Shown here piece by piece: positions 48,945-58,190 of a stretch of 64,000 bases of DNA (position 1 is its first letter; every line of letters starts with the position of its first letter). Location of the stretch: positions 6,894 through 70,893 of the forward strand of contig JAJYMC010000019.1 of NCBI GenBank assembly GCA_021787335.1, in the 5' to 3' direction. A program made the translations under genes and the position numbers. Origin of the DNA: Bacillota bacterium. GTDB lineage: Bacteria; Bacillota; Sulfobacillia; JAJYWN01; JAJZPE01. The notes beneath the pieces are model-generated. The model saw nothing but the letters and a program-made list of their open reading frames with translations, had not been told where the DNA came from and searched no databases.

Positions 48945-49614
48945 ATGCCTCGTCAAGGCTTGGTCGACCTGGGACCCATCGGGGCCTTATTCAGAGTGGC
49001 CCCTTACCTCACTCGCTCCTTCGTCGTCACCATTGAATTCACCGTGGTCGCGGCCATCTTCGGCCTGGCGGTCGGTCTCATCATCGCCCTGCTGAAGATG
49101 TCCCGCTACCGCCCGTTCAAGGTCCTCGGCACCCTTTACACATGGTTCTTCCGGGGCACCCCGCTGCTGGTCCAGATCTTCCTGGTCTACTTCGGCCTAC
49201 CCCAGTACGGCATCAACCTGCCGCCGTTCCTGGCCGGCGCCCTGGCCCTGAGCCTGAACTCGGGCGCCTATCTGTCCGAGATCATCCGGGCCGGCATCGA
49301 GTCCATCCCGGTCGGACAGATGGAAGCCGCCCGGTCGATGGGCATGAGCTACGGCCTGGCCATGCGCCGGGTGATCATCCCGCAGGCCTATCGGCGGATG
49401 CTGCCACCCATCGTCAACGAGTTCGTCGCCCTGCTGAAGGATTCGTCGTTGGTCTCCGTCATCGGAGCGGTGGAGCTGATGCTCGCCTCCCGGCAGCTGT
49501 CCTCGGCGACCGCGCGGCCGTTCTGGTTCTACACTTACGCCGCCGTCTACTACCTCATTGGAACATCCGTCTTCACGCAGCTCGGCACGTGGTTGGAAAG
49601 GCGGTTGAAGGACT

Positions 49615-49622
<8 letters not shown>
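48945..49622 (+). CDS. Polar amino-acid ABC transporter permease
   Basis: 225 residues, ATG behind AAGGGGGGCGG. HisM/GlnP-type permease with four to five helices; the EAA loop EAARSMGMSYGLAMRRVIIPQA contacts the ATPase. WFFRGTPLLVQIFLVYFG near residue 70 is typical of the family. A single permease implies a homodimer. The end overlaps the ATPase gene by 8 bp. Confidence 0.93.
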
Positions 49623-50412
<790 letters not shown>

Positions 50413-50436
50413 CCGACTCGGATCCCGGGACTGAAA

Positions 50437-50472
50437 GTGCCGGAGGGCATATCCCTCCGGCACCTTGATTTT
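50437..50472 (+). terminator. Terminator of the amino-acid ABC operon
   Basis: GTGCCGGAGGG and CCCTCCGGCAC form an 11-bp perfect stem with a 5-nt loop, followed by CTTGATTTT. Confidence 0.85.
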
Positions 50473-50532
50473 GGGGAGAGAAGGCGGGCAGTGAGCCTCG
50501 GGCGGCGGCCCATCCTGCCCCGCCCTCCGTCA

Positions 50533-51378
50533 CTAGACCGTCGCGGCTGGCTCATCGGCTTGCGGTCTCTCGGCCTCCGCCTCGGAACAGGCCAGGTGCC
50601 GCTGGTACCCGAACTCGTTGGCCAAGAGCTTTCGATTCTGCGGCAAGGAGCCGAAGCCCCCGACATAGCGCCATTCGTTGGTGACCAGGCTGGCGATGAC
50701 GCGTCCGAACCCGAACGGAAACTCGACCATCACCGGCTTTTTCAGGTTCAACTGGCCTCCCTCACGGACGGCCAGGATGACCCGTGTTCCGGTCGGAAGA
50801 TCGGTGAAGTATCCGTGGGAGGACGCCCCCCAGCCGTCCAGGTCGGCCAGGGGCCCCACGTCCTTGATCGGCCCGCCACTGCAGGCGCCGAAGGTCCCCG
50901 TGATGATGGGGTCCCTCGGATCGGCGATACCATTGTCATTGGACGTGTCGAAGACATGTTGTACGCCGGTCAGAAAGACCCGACTGCCCCAGTTGCCTCC
51001 CCCACCGGGGCCCGAAGCATAATCAGTGAGATTGGCGCTGAGAATGCCGCCCCCCTGAGCCCAGTCCACCAAGGGGTAAGCGATGAAGCCGCCGGGGAAG
51101 AGGTTGTCGTAGAAGCGCTGGGTCTGGGCCGCTGAAATGATGATCTCCCGGTACTGGTTGAGGGCGATGACCCCGATGAGGCGCGAGGGGACCAGGTCGA
51201 ATTTCTCATCCATGCATTCGAGCTGCGTGACGTTCGCGCCCAGCGGGCTCTGGTTCGGGGCCGAGGCCCAGGGGACGACATCCTGGATCAAGAGGACTTT
51301 CGCGCCGGGAGTGAAAATGGGGCTGGACGGGGCCGTCTCTTTCGCGGTGGGCTGGCTGTCCGTAAAGTACGACTCCAA
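50533..51378 (-). CDS. Hypothetical protein, possible ThuA/GATase-like fold
   Basis: 281 residues, no signal peptide or membrane helix. I do not recognise the family. Visible: KVLLIQDVVPW near residue 28, IGVIALNQYREIIISAAQ, FIAYPLVDWAQGGGIL, HGYFTDLPTGTRVILAV and VMVEFPFGFGRVIASL. The order of a beta strand, a Gly-rich turn and a late 'pure gain' strand followed by FGFGRV recalls ThuA-like trehalose-utilisation and DUF4350 proteins, but this is weak. The last 25 residues are Glu/Ala-rich. It stands alone between the ABC operon terminator and the IS remnant. Confidence 0.6.
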   Translation of the reverse strand: MESYFTDSQPTAKETAPSSPIFTPGAKVLLIQDVVPWASAPNQSPLGANVTQLECMDEKFDLVPSRLIGVIALNQYREIIISAAQTQRFYDNLFPGGFIAYPLVDWAQGGGILSANLTDYASGPGGGGNWGSRVFLTGVQHVFDTSNDNGIADPRDPIITGTFGACSGGPIKDVGPLADLDGWGASSHGYFTDLPTGTRVILAVREGGQLNLKKPVMVEFPFGFGRVIASLVTNEWRYVGGFGSLPQNRKLLANEFGYQRHLACSEAEAERPQADEPAATV

Positions 51379-51538
51379 GGCCGTCTCCTCTCTGTCTCGT
51401 GTGTGGAATCAACACGAGAGCGTTTGATTTCCGTGTTCTACCATATGCGGGAGAGCCCAGGGTGTGCGCCTCCGGGTGGCCCTGGCGCGTTCGGTGTTAT
51501 ATTGAACTCCGGCGAAAACCCCGGGATTCATTTCGAGG

Positions 51539-51700
51539 ATGAAGTCGGCCCGGATCTTGCTGAAAGAGTTTCCGACCTTGGCTCACAAGACTGGGCGCGG
51601 GACGCTGTGGGCACCTTCGTACTTCGCCAGTTCCGCTGGCGACGTGTCCGCTGAAATCATCCAACGGTACATCGAAGAGCAAGGGCGAGGTGAGTTAGGC
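51539..51700 (+). pseudogene. tnpA: Truncated TnpA (IS200-type Y1 transposase), C-terminal part
   Basis: Read in this frame: SARILLKEFPTL, LWAPSYFASSAGDVS and AEIIQRYIEEQ. These are the end of the IS200 Y1 transposase, including the catalytic Tyr of the YIEEQ helix. The first 80 or so residues with the HUH motif are missing, and the bases upstream do not match in any frame. It is therefore not functional. The tnpB remnant starts 1 bp later. Confidence 0.75.
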
Positions 51701-51701
51701 C

Positions 51702-52797
51702 TTGCAGCGAGCGTACCGATTCCGGTTCTACCCGACTCCTGAGCAGACGCTCCTGTTGTCCAGGACATTCGGCTGTGTTCGATGGGTCTACAACAAGGCC
51801 CTTGCGAACCGAGAGCGGCTTTACCAGGAAACGGGTAAGGGAAGCAGATACAACCGGGACGCTGGACTCCTCACCGAATGGAAGAGGGAAGCCCCTTGGT
51901 TGAGCGAAGTCTCCGCGGTACCACTTCAGCAGGCCTTGCGTCACCTTCAGACCGCCTATGCCGCGTTCTTTACGAAGCGAGCCAAGAAGCCACAGTTCAA
52001 GAGCAGGAAAGACAGGCAATCCGCCAGTTTCATGAAGAGCGCCTTCCGTTGGGACGGCGCGAACCTGTGGCTGGCGAAGATGGATGAGCCTCTGTCAATT
52101 CGGTAGAGTCGCCGATTTAGCGGCAATCCCTCTTCGGTCACGGTGACGCTGGACAAGGCGGAAAGATATCACGTCTCCTATACTGGTCGATGAGGAGATC
52201 AGACCACTTCCTCCCGTTAAGCAGACGGTCGGTATCGATTGTGGTTTGAAACAGGCCATCATCCCCAGTCATGGAGAACCCGTGGGCAATCCTAAGTTCT
52301 TCGCAAGGGACGAGAAGCGGCTTGCCAGGGCCCAACGTCGGCTGGCAAAGAAGCAGAAAGGGTCCAAGAACCGCGCAAAGGCTTGCCTGAAGGTCGCTCG
52401 CATTCACGCAAGGATTGCCGACCGCCGCGAGGACTGGCTTCACAAGCTGACGACTCAACTCATCCGCGAAAACCAAGTGGTGTGCGTGGAGTCGCTGGCC
52501 GTGAAGAACATGGTCCGGAACCATACGCTGGCAAAGGCGATCCATGATGTGGGATGGGGCGAGCTCATCCGACAACTGGAGTATAGGGCCGGGTGGTATG
52601 GCAGGACGCTGGTGGAACTCGACCGTTGGTTCCCGTCCAGCAAACTATGCCACGTCTGCGGCCACAAGATGGATCAGATGCCTCTGTTCGTTCGCCGGTG
52701 GACCTGCCCAGAATGCGGCGTGATCCATGACCGGGACGTGAACGCCGCTCAAAACATCGAGTCGGAAGGGCTCCGACTCCTGAGTGTTTCGGCCTAA
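51702..52797 (+). pseudogene. tnpB: TnpB, broken by an in-frame TAG and a frameshift
   Basis: The two parts join into one TnpB of about 365 residues. The first (TTG at 51702) has YRFRFYPTPEQTLLLSRTFGCVRWVYNKAL. TAG at 52104-52106 replaces what is normally a Trp-type position (PLSIR-*-SRRFSGNP), and a single-base shift near 52185 moves the frame before LVDEEIRPLPPVKQTVGIDCGLK (RuvC-I Asp). RuvC-II (VVCVESLAVKNM), the zinc finger (CHVCGH ... CPECGV) and RuvC-III (HDRDVNAAQNI) are kept. All catalytic residues remain in the fragments, so decay is recent. Confidence 0.85.
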
Positions 52798-52947
52798 CAA
52801 GGTCTGCACCGCGGGACACGCGGGAAGTGCCTGTGGAGCCACGGTAAGACCAAAGCCTATTTGACAGGCACGGCACGGGCGATGAAGCAGGAACCGGAGG
52901 GCGCGAGCCTCCGGGAATCCTCGGACTTCAGTCCGGGGAGTTGTCAA
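52798..52947 (+). ncRNA. Right end of the second IS200/IS605 element, omega-RNA-like tail
   Basis: CCGGAGG/CCTCCGG lies at 52894-52914, and a terminal 8-bp stem CCTCGGAC-ttca-GTCCGGGG at 52919-52938 is followed by AGTTGTCAA. Both the flanking GGGAATCC and the final TGTCAA are shared with the right end at 309-338. The omega-RNA role is inferred from the family. Confidence 0.5.
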
Positions 52948-53190
52948 CCAGATGAGGATGACCCCGCCGATGGCGTTGAGGTAGCGGACCTTCATCATCA
53001 GGGTGGCCGCGGCCGTGAAGGCGACCCGTACGGCGATGGCCCCCGAGGCCCCCACGAAGGCCGCCCGCCTGGCCAGCTTGGGAGGGAGCTCCCGGATGGC
53101 GAGGCCGATGATGGCGGCGTTGTCGCCGGAGAGCGAGAGGTCGATGAGGATGATGGCGATAAGCGAGGTCAGCAAGGAGAAACCGTGCAT
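52948..53190 (-). pseudogene. TerC/YjbE-family membrane protein, 3' part removed by the IS element
   Basis: ATG at 53190 with GGAGGG upstream. The first 81 residues are a normal TerC family start: LIAIILIDLSLSGDNAAIIG with the conserved SGDNA, then RRAAFVGASGAIAVRV and further helices. Sequence identity ends exactly at the right end of the IS element; the frame then runs into IS sequence until 52645. No remainder of terC is found on the other side, so the insertion was followed by a deletion. TerC proteins act in Mn export or tellurite resistance. Confidence 0.75.
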
Positions 53191-53302
53191 TGTGCCCTCC
53201 GTGGGATGGCACGTCATCCGCCGGCTTGACGTGAAGACTCGACCGGCGCAGTCTACTTTTCCACCTGCGGCTCGACTCCTGCCGCAGGTAGGCGAAAAGA
53301 TG

Positions 53303-53332
53303 TTGGCAACGCGGCCGGGGTAGACATAAGAT
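53303..53332 (+). promoter_or_regulatory. Possible promoter of the 147-residue protein gene
   Basis: TTGGCA (53303-53308) and TAAGAT (53327-53332) are 18 bp apart, about 40 bp before the start codon. Confidence 0.35.
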
Positions 53333-53373
53333 GTGTCAAACCCGGAATTGACGCTTGGAGGGATTCAAGAGAG

Positions 53374-53817
53374 ATGCCTCCATGTTGCGGAGCGGCGGCC
53401 AATCGGGCCGCCATGTCCAAGCAAATCACCGACGCCCTCTCGACCGGGGTCAACCTGGTGACCTCGGTCCCCTTGCCCAGCCAGCTGAACACCGCCGCCG
53501 TGACCGCCGCCGTCAGGGCCGTCGCCACCCACCCAACGGCCCGTCTGACGGCCATCGACTACGGCGCCTGCGGCTCCGCCAGCCATGCCTTCAAAGAGGC
53601 CCTCAAGTCCGCCGCCGCCGGCGTCCTGACCCCCGGCCGGGCGGCCGTCGTCAAGGACCCGCAGCTGATCAGGCGCTTCTCCCCCGCCTCAGCCTATTTC
53701 ACCTGCTCGAAGAATCCCGGCTCCGATGGCTTCCTCTTGCCCGCCCGCGAGGCCGGGCTGACCATCATCGACGTGCCGACCGTCGAGAACCTGCGGGCCT
53801 TCCTGGGAGCCCACTGA
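53374..53817 (+). CDS. Hypothetical protein
   Basis: 147 residues, ATG at 53374 about 11 bp after GGAGGG; an internal ATG at 53413 is also possible. I do not recognise it. It starts MPPCCGAAANR, has an alternating strand/helix pattern (LTAIDYGACGSASHAFKEAL; GRAAVVKDPQLIRRF; AGLTIIDVPTVENLRAFLGAH) that could be a small Rossmann-like fold, and no membrane segment. It is flanked by its own promoter-like and terminator-like sequences. Confidence 0.6.
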   Translation: MPPCCGAAANRAAMSKQITDALSTGVNLVTSVPLPSQLNTAAVTAAVRAVATHPTARLTAIDYGACGSASHAFKEALKSAAAGVLTPGRAAVVKDPQLIRRFSPASAYFTCSKNPGSDGFLLPAREAGLTIIDVPTVENLRAFLGAH

Positions 53818-53863
53818 CGCCCGGACGCATCCGCACCGCGAGTCTGCCCCGCCCCCCATCAAG

Positions 53864-53900
53864 GAAGCACCCGGTGCCGCCCCGGCCCCGGGTGCTTCTC
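53864..53900 (+). terminator. Terminator of the hypothetical gene
   Basis: GAAGCACCCGG (53864-53874) pairs perfectly with CCGGGTGCTTC (53888-53898), followed by TCCGTTCC. Confidence 0.55.
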
Positions 53901-53942
53901 CGTTCCGTCCCAGGGCGGCTGCTCGGCGACCGGGGACCCCCC

Positions 53943-53972
53943 TTGACGCGATGCCACCACTCAGTGTACAGT
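53943..53972 (+). promoter_or_regulatory. Promoter of the trmB-like gene
   Basis: TTGACG (53943-53948) and TACAGT (53967-53972) are 18 bp apart; the palindromic operator follows directly. Confidence 0.5.
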
Positions 53973-53974
53973 CG

Positions 53975-53998
53975 TAGTGACTACCAAGGTAACTACTA
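53975..53998 (+). promoter_or_regulatory. Palindromic operator (probable autoregulatory site)
   Basis: TAGTGACTACC-AA-GGTAACTACTA has TAGT...TACC and GGTA...ACTA arms (8 of 11 positions symmetric), right at the expected transcription start of the regulator gene. Confidence 0.5.
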
Positions 53999-54026
53999 TT
54001 GACTGACCTCAGAGGAGTCTTAACCC

Positions 54027-54860
54027 GTGGATGTCTTGGTCGGCTTGCTGCAGCTGGGGTTCACTGAGTACGAGGCCCGGGCCTATGTCGCCCTGTTGTC
54101 CAACCCCGGGGGCACCGGCTATGAAGTCGCCAAATATTCGGGGATCCCCCGGGCGAAAATCTACGAAGTCCTGGGTTCCCTCGTCGCCCGCGGGGTGGTT
54201 TCCACGAGCCAGAGCGACGGCCGTGCCTTGCACCATGCCCTCGATCCCGAATCATTGCTCCGTCGTCAGGTCGGGCAGGTCGAGAGGCTCCGGGACGACC
54301 TCGTGCCCGTCCTTTCGGCCCTGGCCGCCCAGGAAGTACTGCCCCCGCTGGTCACGATCAAGACATATCCGAACATCATCGCCGGCGCCCGGGACATCGT
54401 CGCCACCGCCCGTCGGCAACTGTTCGTCTCCGGCTGGTGGAACGAGGTCGAAGCCATCCTCGCCGAGCTGACCATGGCCCGCAAGAGGAAGGTCGACACC
54501 TATGTCGTGGTCTACGGCGAGGCCCCGCCTGCCAGGCCGCGCTGGCGGCACTGGTACTCCCACGAAATCGACAATCGGCGCAGGATCAGCGGACCCCCGT
54601 GGTTCATCGTCGCCGCCGACCATGCCGAGGCCCTCATCGGCGAGCCCACTCCCGGAAGTCGGGCTGTGGCCCTGCGGACGCGCAACCGCGGAGTGGCGAT
54701 CGTCGCGTCCGAGTACATCAAGCACGACATCTTCCTCCTCGAAGCATCTCGGATCATGGATGAGAAAGGCATCAACCTGAACCACGACCTGGCTCACCTG
54801 CAGTCGATGTGGTTTGGGCGTCGGGATTCGGACCTCGGAGGTGATGGGTCAGATGAGTGA
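54027..54860 (+). CDS. TrmB-family transcriptional regulator
   Basis: 277 residues, GTG start behind GAGGAG. The N-terminal winged helix (LGFTEYEARAYVALL ... IPRAKIYEVLGSLVARGVV) and the following coiled region (LLRRQVGQVERLRDDL) are typical of TrmB regulators. The C-terminal half is a PLD-like ligand-binding region (ARRQLFVSGWWNEVEAIL). TrmB proteins are commonest in archaea and respond to sugars or other metabolites. It overlaps the hydrolase gene by 8 bp, so it probably controls it. Confidence 0.85.
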   Translation: MDVLVGLLQLGFTEYEARAYVALLSNPGGTGYEVAKYSGIPRAKIYEVLGSLVARGVVSTSQSDGRALHHALDPESLLRRQVGQVERLRDDLVPVLSALAAQEVLPPLVTIKTYPNIIAGARDIVATARRQLFVSGWWNEVEAILAELTMARKRKVDTYVVVYGEAPPARPRWRHWYSHEIDNRRRISGPPWFIVAADHAEALIGEPTPGSRAVALRTRNRGVAIVASEYIKHDIFLLEASRIMDEKGINLNHDLAHLQSMWFGRRDSDLGGDGSDE

Positions 54861-56484
54861 CGGCGTCAGGTCGATGGAAGCACGCGTGCCGATGCCCGAC
54901 GGTGTCGAGCTCATGGCCGACGTCTATCTTCCCGGCCCGGCCCAGGGATCGGGGCCCTGGCCGGTGATCATCGTCAGGACGCCCTATGCCCGCCAGGGGT
55001 TGGCCGGCGTGGGGCAGTTCGCCGCGGCCGGGTATGCCGTGTTCATCCAGGACGTGCGCGGTCGCGGCGCCTCCGGAGGAACCTTCGGCTTCCTGGCCCA
55101 GGAGCCCGCAGACGCCGTGGCGACCGCCCGTTGGCTCATCGACCAGCCCTGGTGCGACGGCCGCTTCGCCATCCTGGGGATATCGTACCTGGCGGCTGCC
55201 TCCCTCCCCATCGCCGTCGCCTTCCCCGAACGGGTCAAGGCGGCGGTCTGGATAACCGTTCCCGTGGACGCCAATCACCTGTCGTTCAGGCATGGAGTCT
55301 TTCGTCTGCATCATTCCCTGCCGTGGTCAGTCCTGGGGCGAACGCCGCTCAACCAACACCCATGGTCGAAACTCTATGCGAACCTGCCCGTGGCGCGGGC
55401 CCTGGCCGATCACGGCCTGTCCTCGCCGGTGTGGGACGCCCTGGCAGGTGGCGGCACCCCCGACGCGCCCTTCTGGCGAGTCAACGACCTGTCACCGTTG
55501 CTCGATCAGGTCCGCGTCCCCGGCCTGCATTTCGGGGGCTGGTGGGATTTCCTCCTCGATGCCACCCTGGAGCCCTTCGAGCGCATGCGCCAGAGCGGAG
55601 TCGCTCAGCATCTGGTCCTGGGACCGTGGAGCCACAACGGGACCGTCAGCGAGTTGACCGGCACGAAGTATGAGGAGTACGCCCCCGATGCTTCGAGCCG
55701 CTTCGCTGAGGAGGCCCGGCACTGGTTCGACCGCTGGTTCAAGGGTTGGGACGGCGATTCGGCCACGCCTAACGGCGATGCCCCGGTGAGGGCGTTCCTG
55801 ACCGGCCCAGGCGGCGGCTGGCGCTCGTCCGGGAATTGGCCGATGCCCGAAGGCCGTGAGACTCGTCTTCACCTCGGCTCCGGGGGCAGGCTATCGATGG
55901 TGGCCGGCGACGACGCCATCGACGGCTTCACCTACGATCCGCTCAACCCGGTGCCGACTGAGGGAGGCGCGGTCTGGGAGTTCCCCGTGGCCGGCCTCGA
56001 GCCCGGCCCAGCGCCTCAGTCCAGCTCCGGACGCCCCGACGTCCTGACCTATGACTCCGATCCCCTGAAGGCCCCGGTCGCCTATTGCGGACCGCTTGCC
56101 GCCGAGCTCCACGCGGGCACCGATGCCCCGGAGACCGCGCTCGCGGCCAAGCTGTGCGACGTTGACGCGGGCGGCACGTCCCGCATCGTGGCGGACGGCA
56201 TCGCCGTCCTGAGGCGGTCGGAATCCAACCCTTCCGCCGGCTTTACCCGCGTCAGAGTCGATATGGGCGCCTGCGGTCACGTCTTTGCCGCCGATCATGT
56301 CATCCGTCTGGAGGTATCCAGTAGCAACTTCCCGAAATACGTGCGTGCCCTGAACAGCGGGGAGAACCCTATTTTCGGCACCTCCTCGAAGGTCGCCAGG
56401 CAGAGGGTGGCCCATGGCCGCTCCCATGGTTCGTGTCTCGTCCTCTGGGAACTCCCCTCCGGCGGCGCCGGAACGGGAGCATAG
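54853..56484 (+). CDS. CocE/NonD family hydrolase (X-Pro dipeptidyl-peptidase S15 type)
   Basis: 543 residues from ATG at 54853, which is better spaced from GGAGGTG than the ATG at 54844. The alpha/beta-hydrolase domain begins MPDGVELMADVYLP, has the oxyanion segment RTPYAR, the nucleophile in LGISYLAAAS, and VPGLHFGGWWDFLL and GPWSH near Asp and His. The C-terminal jelly-roll of the family follows (VRLEVSSSNFPKYVRALNSGENP). Members hydrolyse acyl or peptide bonds such as cocaine esters, X-Pro peptides or glutaryl-acyl groups. The substrate is unknown; no signal peptide. Confidence 0.87.
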   Translation: MSDGVRSMEARVPMPDGVELMADVYLPGPAQGSGPWPVIIVRTPYARQGLAGVGQFAAAGYAVFIQDVRGRGASGGTFGFLAQEPADAVATARWLIDQPWCDGRFAILGISYLAAASLPIAVAFPERVKAAVWITVPVDANHLSFRHGVFRLHHSLPWSVLGRTPLNQHPWSKLYANLPVARALADHGLSSPVWDALAGGGTPDAPFWRVNDLSPLLDQVRVPGLHFGGWWDFLLDATLEPFERMRQSGVAQHLVLGPWSHNGTVSELTGTKYEEYAPDASSRFAEEARHWFDRWFKGWDGDSATPNGDAPVRAFLTGPGGGWRSSGNWPMPEGRETRLHLGSGGRLSMVAGDDAIDGFTYDPLNPVPTEGGAVWEFPVAGLEPGPAPQSSSGRPDVLTYDSDPLKAPVAYCGPLAAELHAGTDAPETALAAKLCDVDAGGTSRIVADGIAVLRRSESNPSAGFTRVRVDMGACGHVFAADHVIRLEVSSSNFPKYVRALNSGENPIFGTSSKVARQRVAHGRSHGSCLVLWELPSGGAGTGA

Positions 56485-56501
56485 GGAAGGAGGCCCCAAT
56501 A

Positions 56502-58019
56502 GTGCCCAAAGTCGTCGAATGCGTCCCCAACTTCAGCGAAGGCCGCCGCTCGGAGGTCATCGAGGCCATCCTCGATGAGATCCGCGCGGTTCAGGGGTGC
56601 AAGCTCCTGGACGCGGCCCCGGACGCCGATCACAACCGGGTCGTCGTGACCTTCATCGGCGAGCCGCCGGCCGTCGAGGAGGCCGCCTTCCGGGCCTGCA
56701 AGAGGGCCACCGCGCTGATCGACATGGAGCAGCACCACGGCGAGCACCCGCGGATGGGGGCCACCGACGTCGTCCCCTTCATCCCGCTCTCCGGCGTGGA
56801 GATGGACGAGTGCGTCCAGATGTCCCGCCGCGTCGGACGGCGCATCGCTGATGAGCTGGGCATTCCGGTCTACCTGTACGCCGAGTCGGCGACGACCCCG
56901 GCCCGGTGCCGTCTGCCCGACGTGCGGCGCGGTGAGTACGAAGGCCTCAAGTCGGCCATCGCCGAGCCCGATCGACGCCCGGACTTCGGGCCCGCGCGGA
57001 TGCACCCGACCGCGGGGGCCACGGCCGTCGGCGCCCGGCCGCCCCTGGTCGCCTTCAACGCCAATCTCAGCACCGGCGACATCGACCGAGCCCGGGCCGC
57101 GGCCAGGGCCGTCCGTGAGTCATCCGGCGGTCTCGTCAACGTGCAGGCCAAGGGCGTCACCCTGGAGGCCACCGGCCGGACGCAGGTGACCATGAACCTG
57201 ACCAACTACCGCAAGACGCCCATCCACCGGGCCTTGGAGCTGGTCGAACGGGAGGCGCAGCGGCAGGGGGCGACGGTGACCGATACCGAACTGGTCGGCT
57301 TGGTCCCCCTCGACGCCCTCCTCCGCAGCGCCCGCTGGTACCTCAAGCTCAAGGGCTTCAAGCGGCGCCAGATCATCGACTTCCAGTTCGGCGAGGCCGG
57401 GCGGCTCGACCGCTTCGTCGACGAGGTGGCCAGCCCCAGCCCGGCCCCTGGCGGCGGCGCCGTCTCGGCGATGAACGGGCTGATGGGGTCGTCCCTCTTC
57501 GCCATGGTCGCCCGCCTGACCATGACCGGCAAGAAGTACGCCGCCGCCCACCCGCTGATGGCCGAGGTCGCCGAGCGCGCAAACGCCCGGATGGAGGGCT
57601 TCCGCGCCCTCATGGAGGAGGACACCGAGGCCTATGAGGCCGTCGCCGTGGCCTACAAGCTGCCGCGCGAGACCGAGGCCGAAAAGGCCCACCGGGCCGA
57701 GGCCATCCAGGCCGGCCTGAAGGCCGCCGTGGCCGCGCCCCTGAAGACCTGCCGCCTGTGCGCCGAGGCTCTGGCCGACGCCGGGCTTCTCCTGGAAAAG
57801 GGAAACCCCAACGCCGTGACTGACGTCGGGGTCGGGGTCATGCTCTATGAGGCCGGGTTCAAGGGCGCGCGGCTGAACGTGGACATCAACCTGGGGACCA
57901 TCCAGGACGCGGCCTTCGTGGAACGGACGCAGGCCGAGGTGGCAAAGCTTCAGGAGAAGGTGGACGGGCTGGTCGCCGCGGCGCGGGAGAGGATCGCGGC
58001 GCGGGGGTTGAGGATCTAG
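56502..58019 (+). CDS. ftcD: Bifunctional glutamate formiminotransferase / formiminotetrahydrofolate cyclodeaminase
   Basis: 505 residues, GTG start behind GGAAGGAGG. N-terminal formiminotransferase: VVECVPNFSEGRR, DADHNRVVVTFIG, EHPRMGATDVVPFIPL. C-terminal cyclodeaminase, from about residue 310: VASPSPAPGGGAVSAM and YEAVAVAYKLPR. The fused form moves the formimino group of formiminoglutamate to THF and deaminates it, giving methenyl-THF, in histidine or purine breakdown. No hut genes are adjacent. It is 17 bp after the CocE-type gene. Confidence 0.93.
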   Translation: MPKVVECVPNFSEGRRSEVIEAILDEIRAVQGCKLLDAAPDADHNRVVVTFIGEPPAVEEAAFRACKRATALIDMEQHHGEHPRMGATDVVPFIPLSGVEMDECVQMSRRVGRRIADELGIPVYLYAESATTPARCRLPDVRRGEYEGLKSAIAEPDRRPDFGPARMHPTAGATAVGARPPLVAFNANLSTGDIDRARAAARAVRESSGGLVNVQAKGVTLEATGRTQVTMNLTNYRKTPIHRALELVEREAQRQGATVTDTELVGLVPLDALLRSARWYLKLKGFKRRQIIDFQFGEAGRLDRFVDEVASPSPAPGGGAVSAMNGLMGSSLFAMVARLTMTGKKYAAAHPLMAEVAERANARMEGFRALMEEDTEAYEAVAVAYKLPRETEAEKAHRAEAIQAGLKAAVAAPLKTCRLCAEALADAGLLLEKGNPNAVTDVGVGVMLYEAGFKGARLNVDINLGTIQDAAFVERTQAEVAKLQEKVDGLVAAARERIAARGLRI

Positions 58020-58064
58020 GCGAGGGCTAAGGGTCCTTTTGGCGCCATCCAGACAAAAGTGATG

Positions 58065-58090
58065 AAGGCCCCGCCTGGGGCCTTCTTGGC
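58065..58090 (+). terminator. Terminator of ftcD
   Basis: AAGGCCCC-GCCT-GGGGCCTT is an 8-bp perfect hairpin followed by CTTGG, 45 bp after the ftcD stop. Confidence 0.6.
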
Positions 58091-58190
58091 TATCGTCTCG
58101 AAAAAGGCACACCATCGCGAAGTCGTCGATGATGATGGTCCCGGGGATAATAGGCCTGTCTCCTCCAATCGTCATCGAGAGGTGGTCCTG

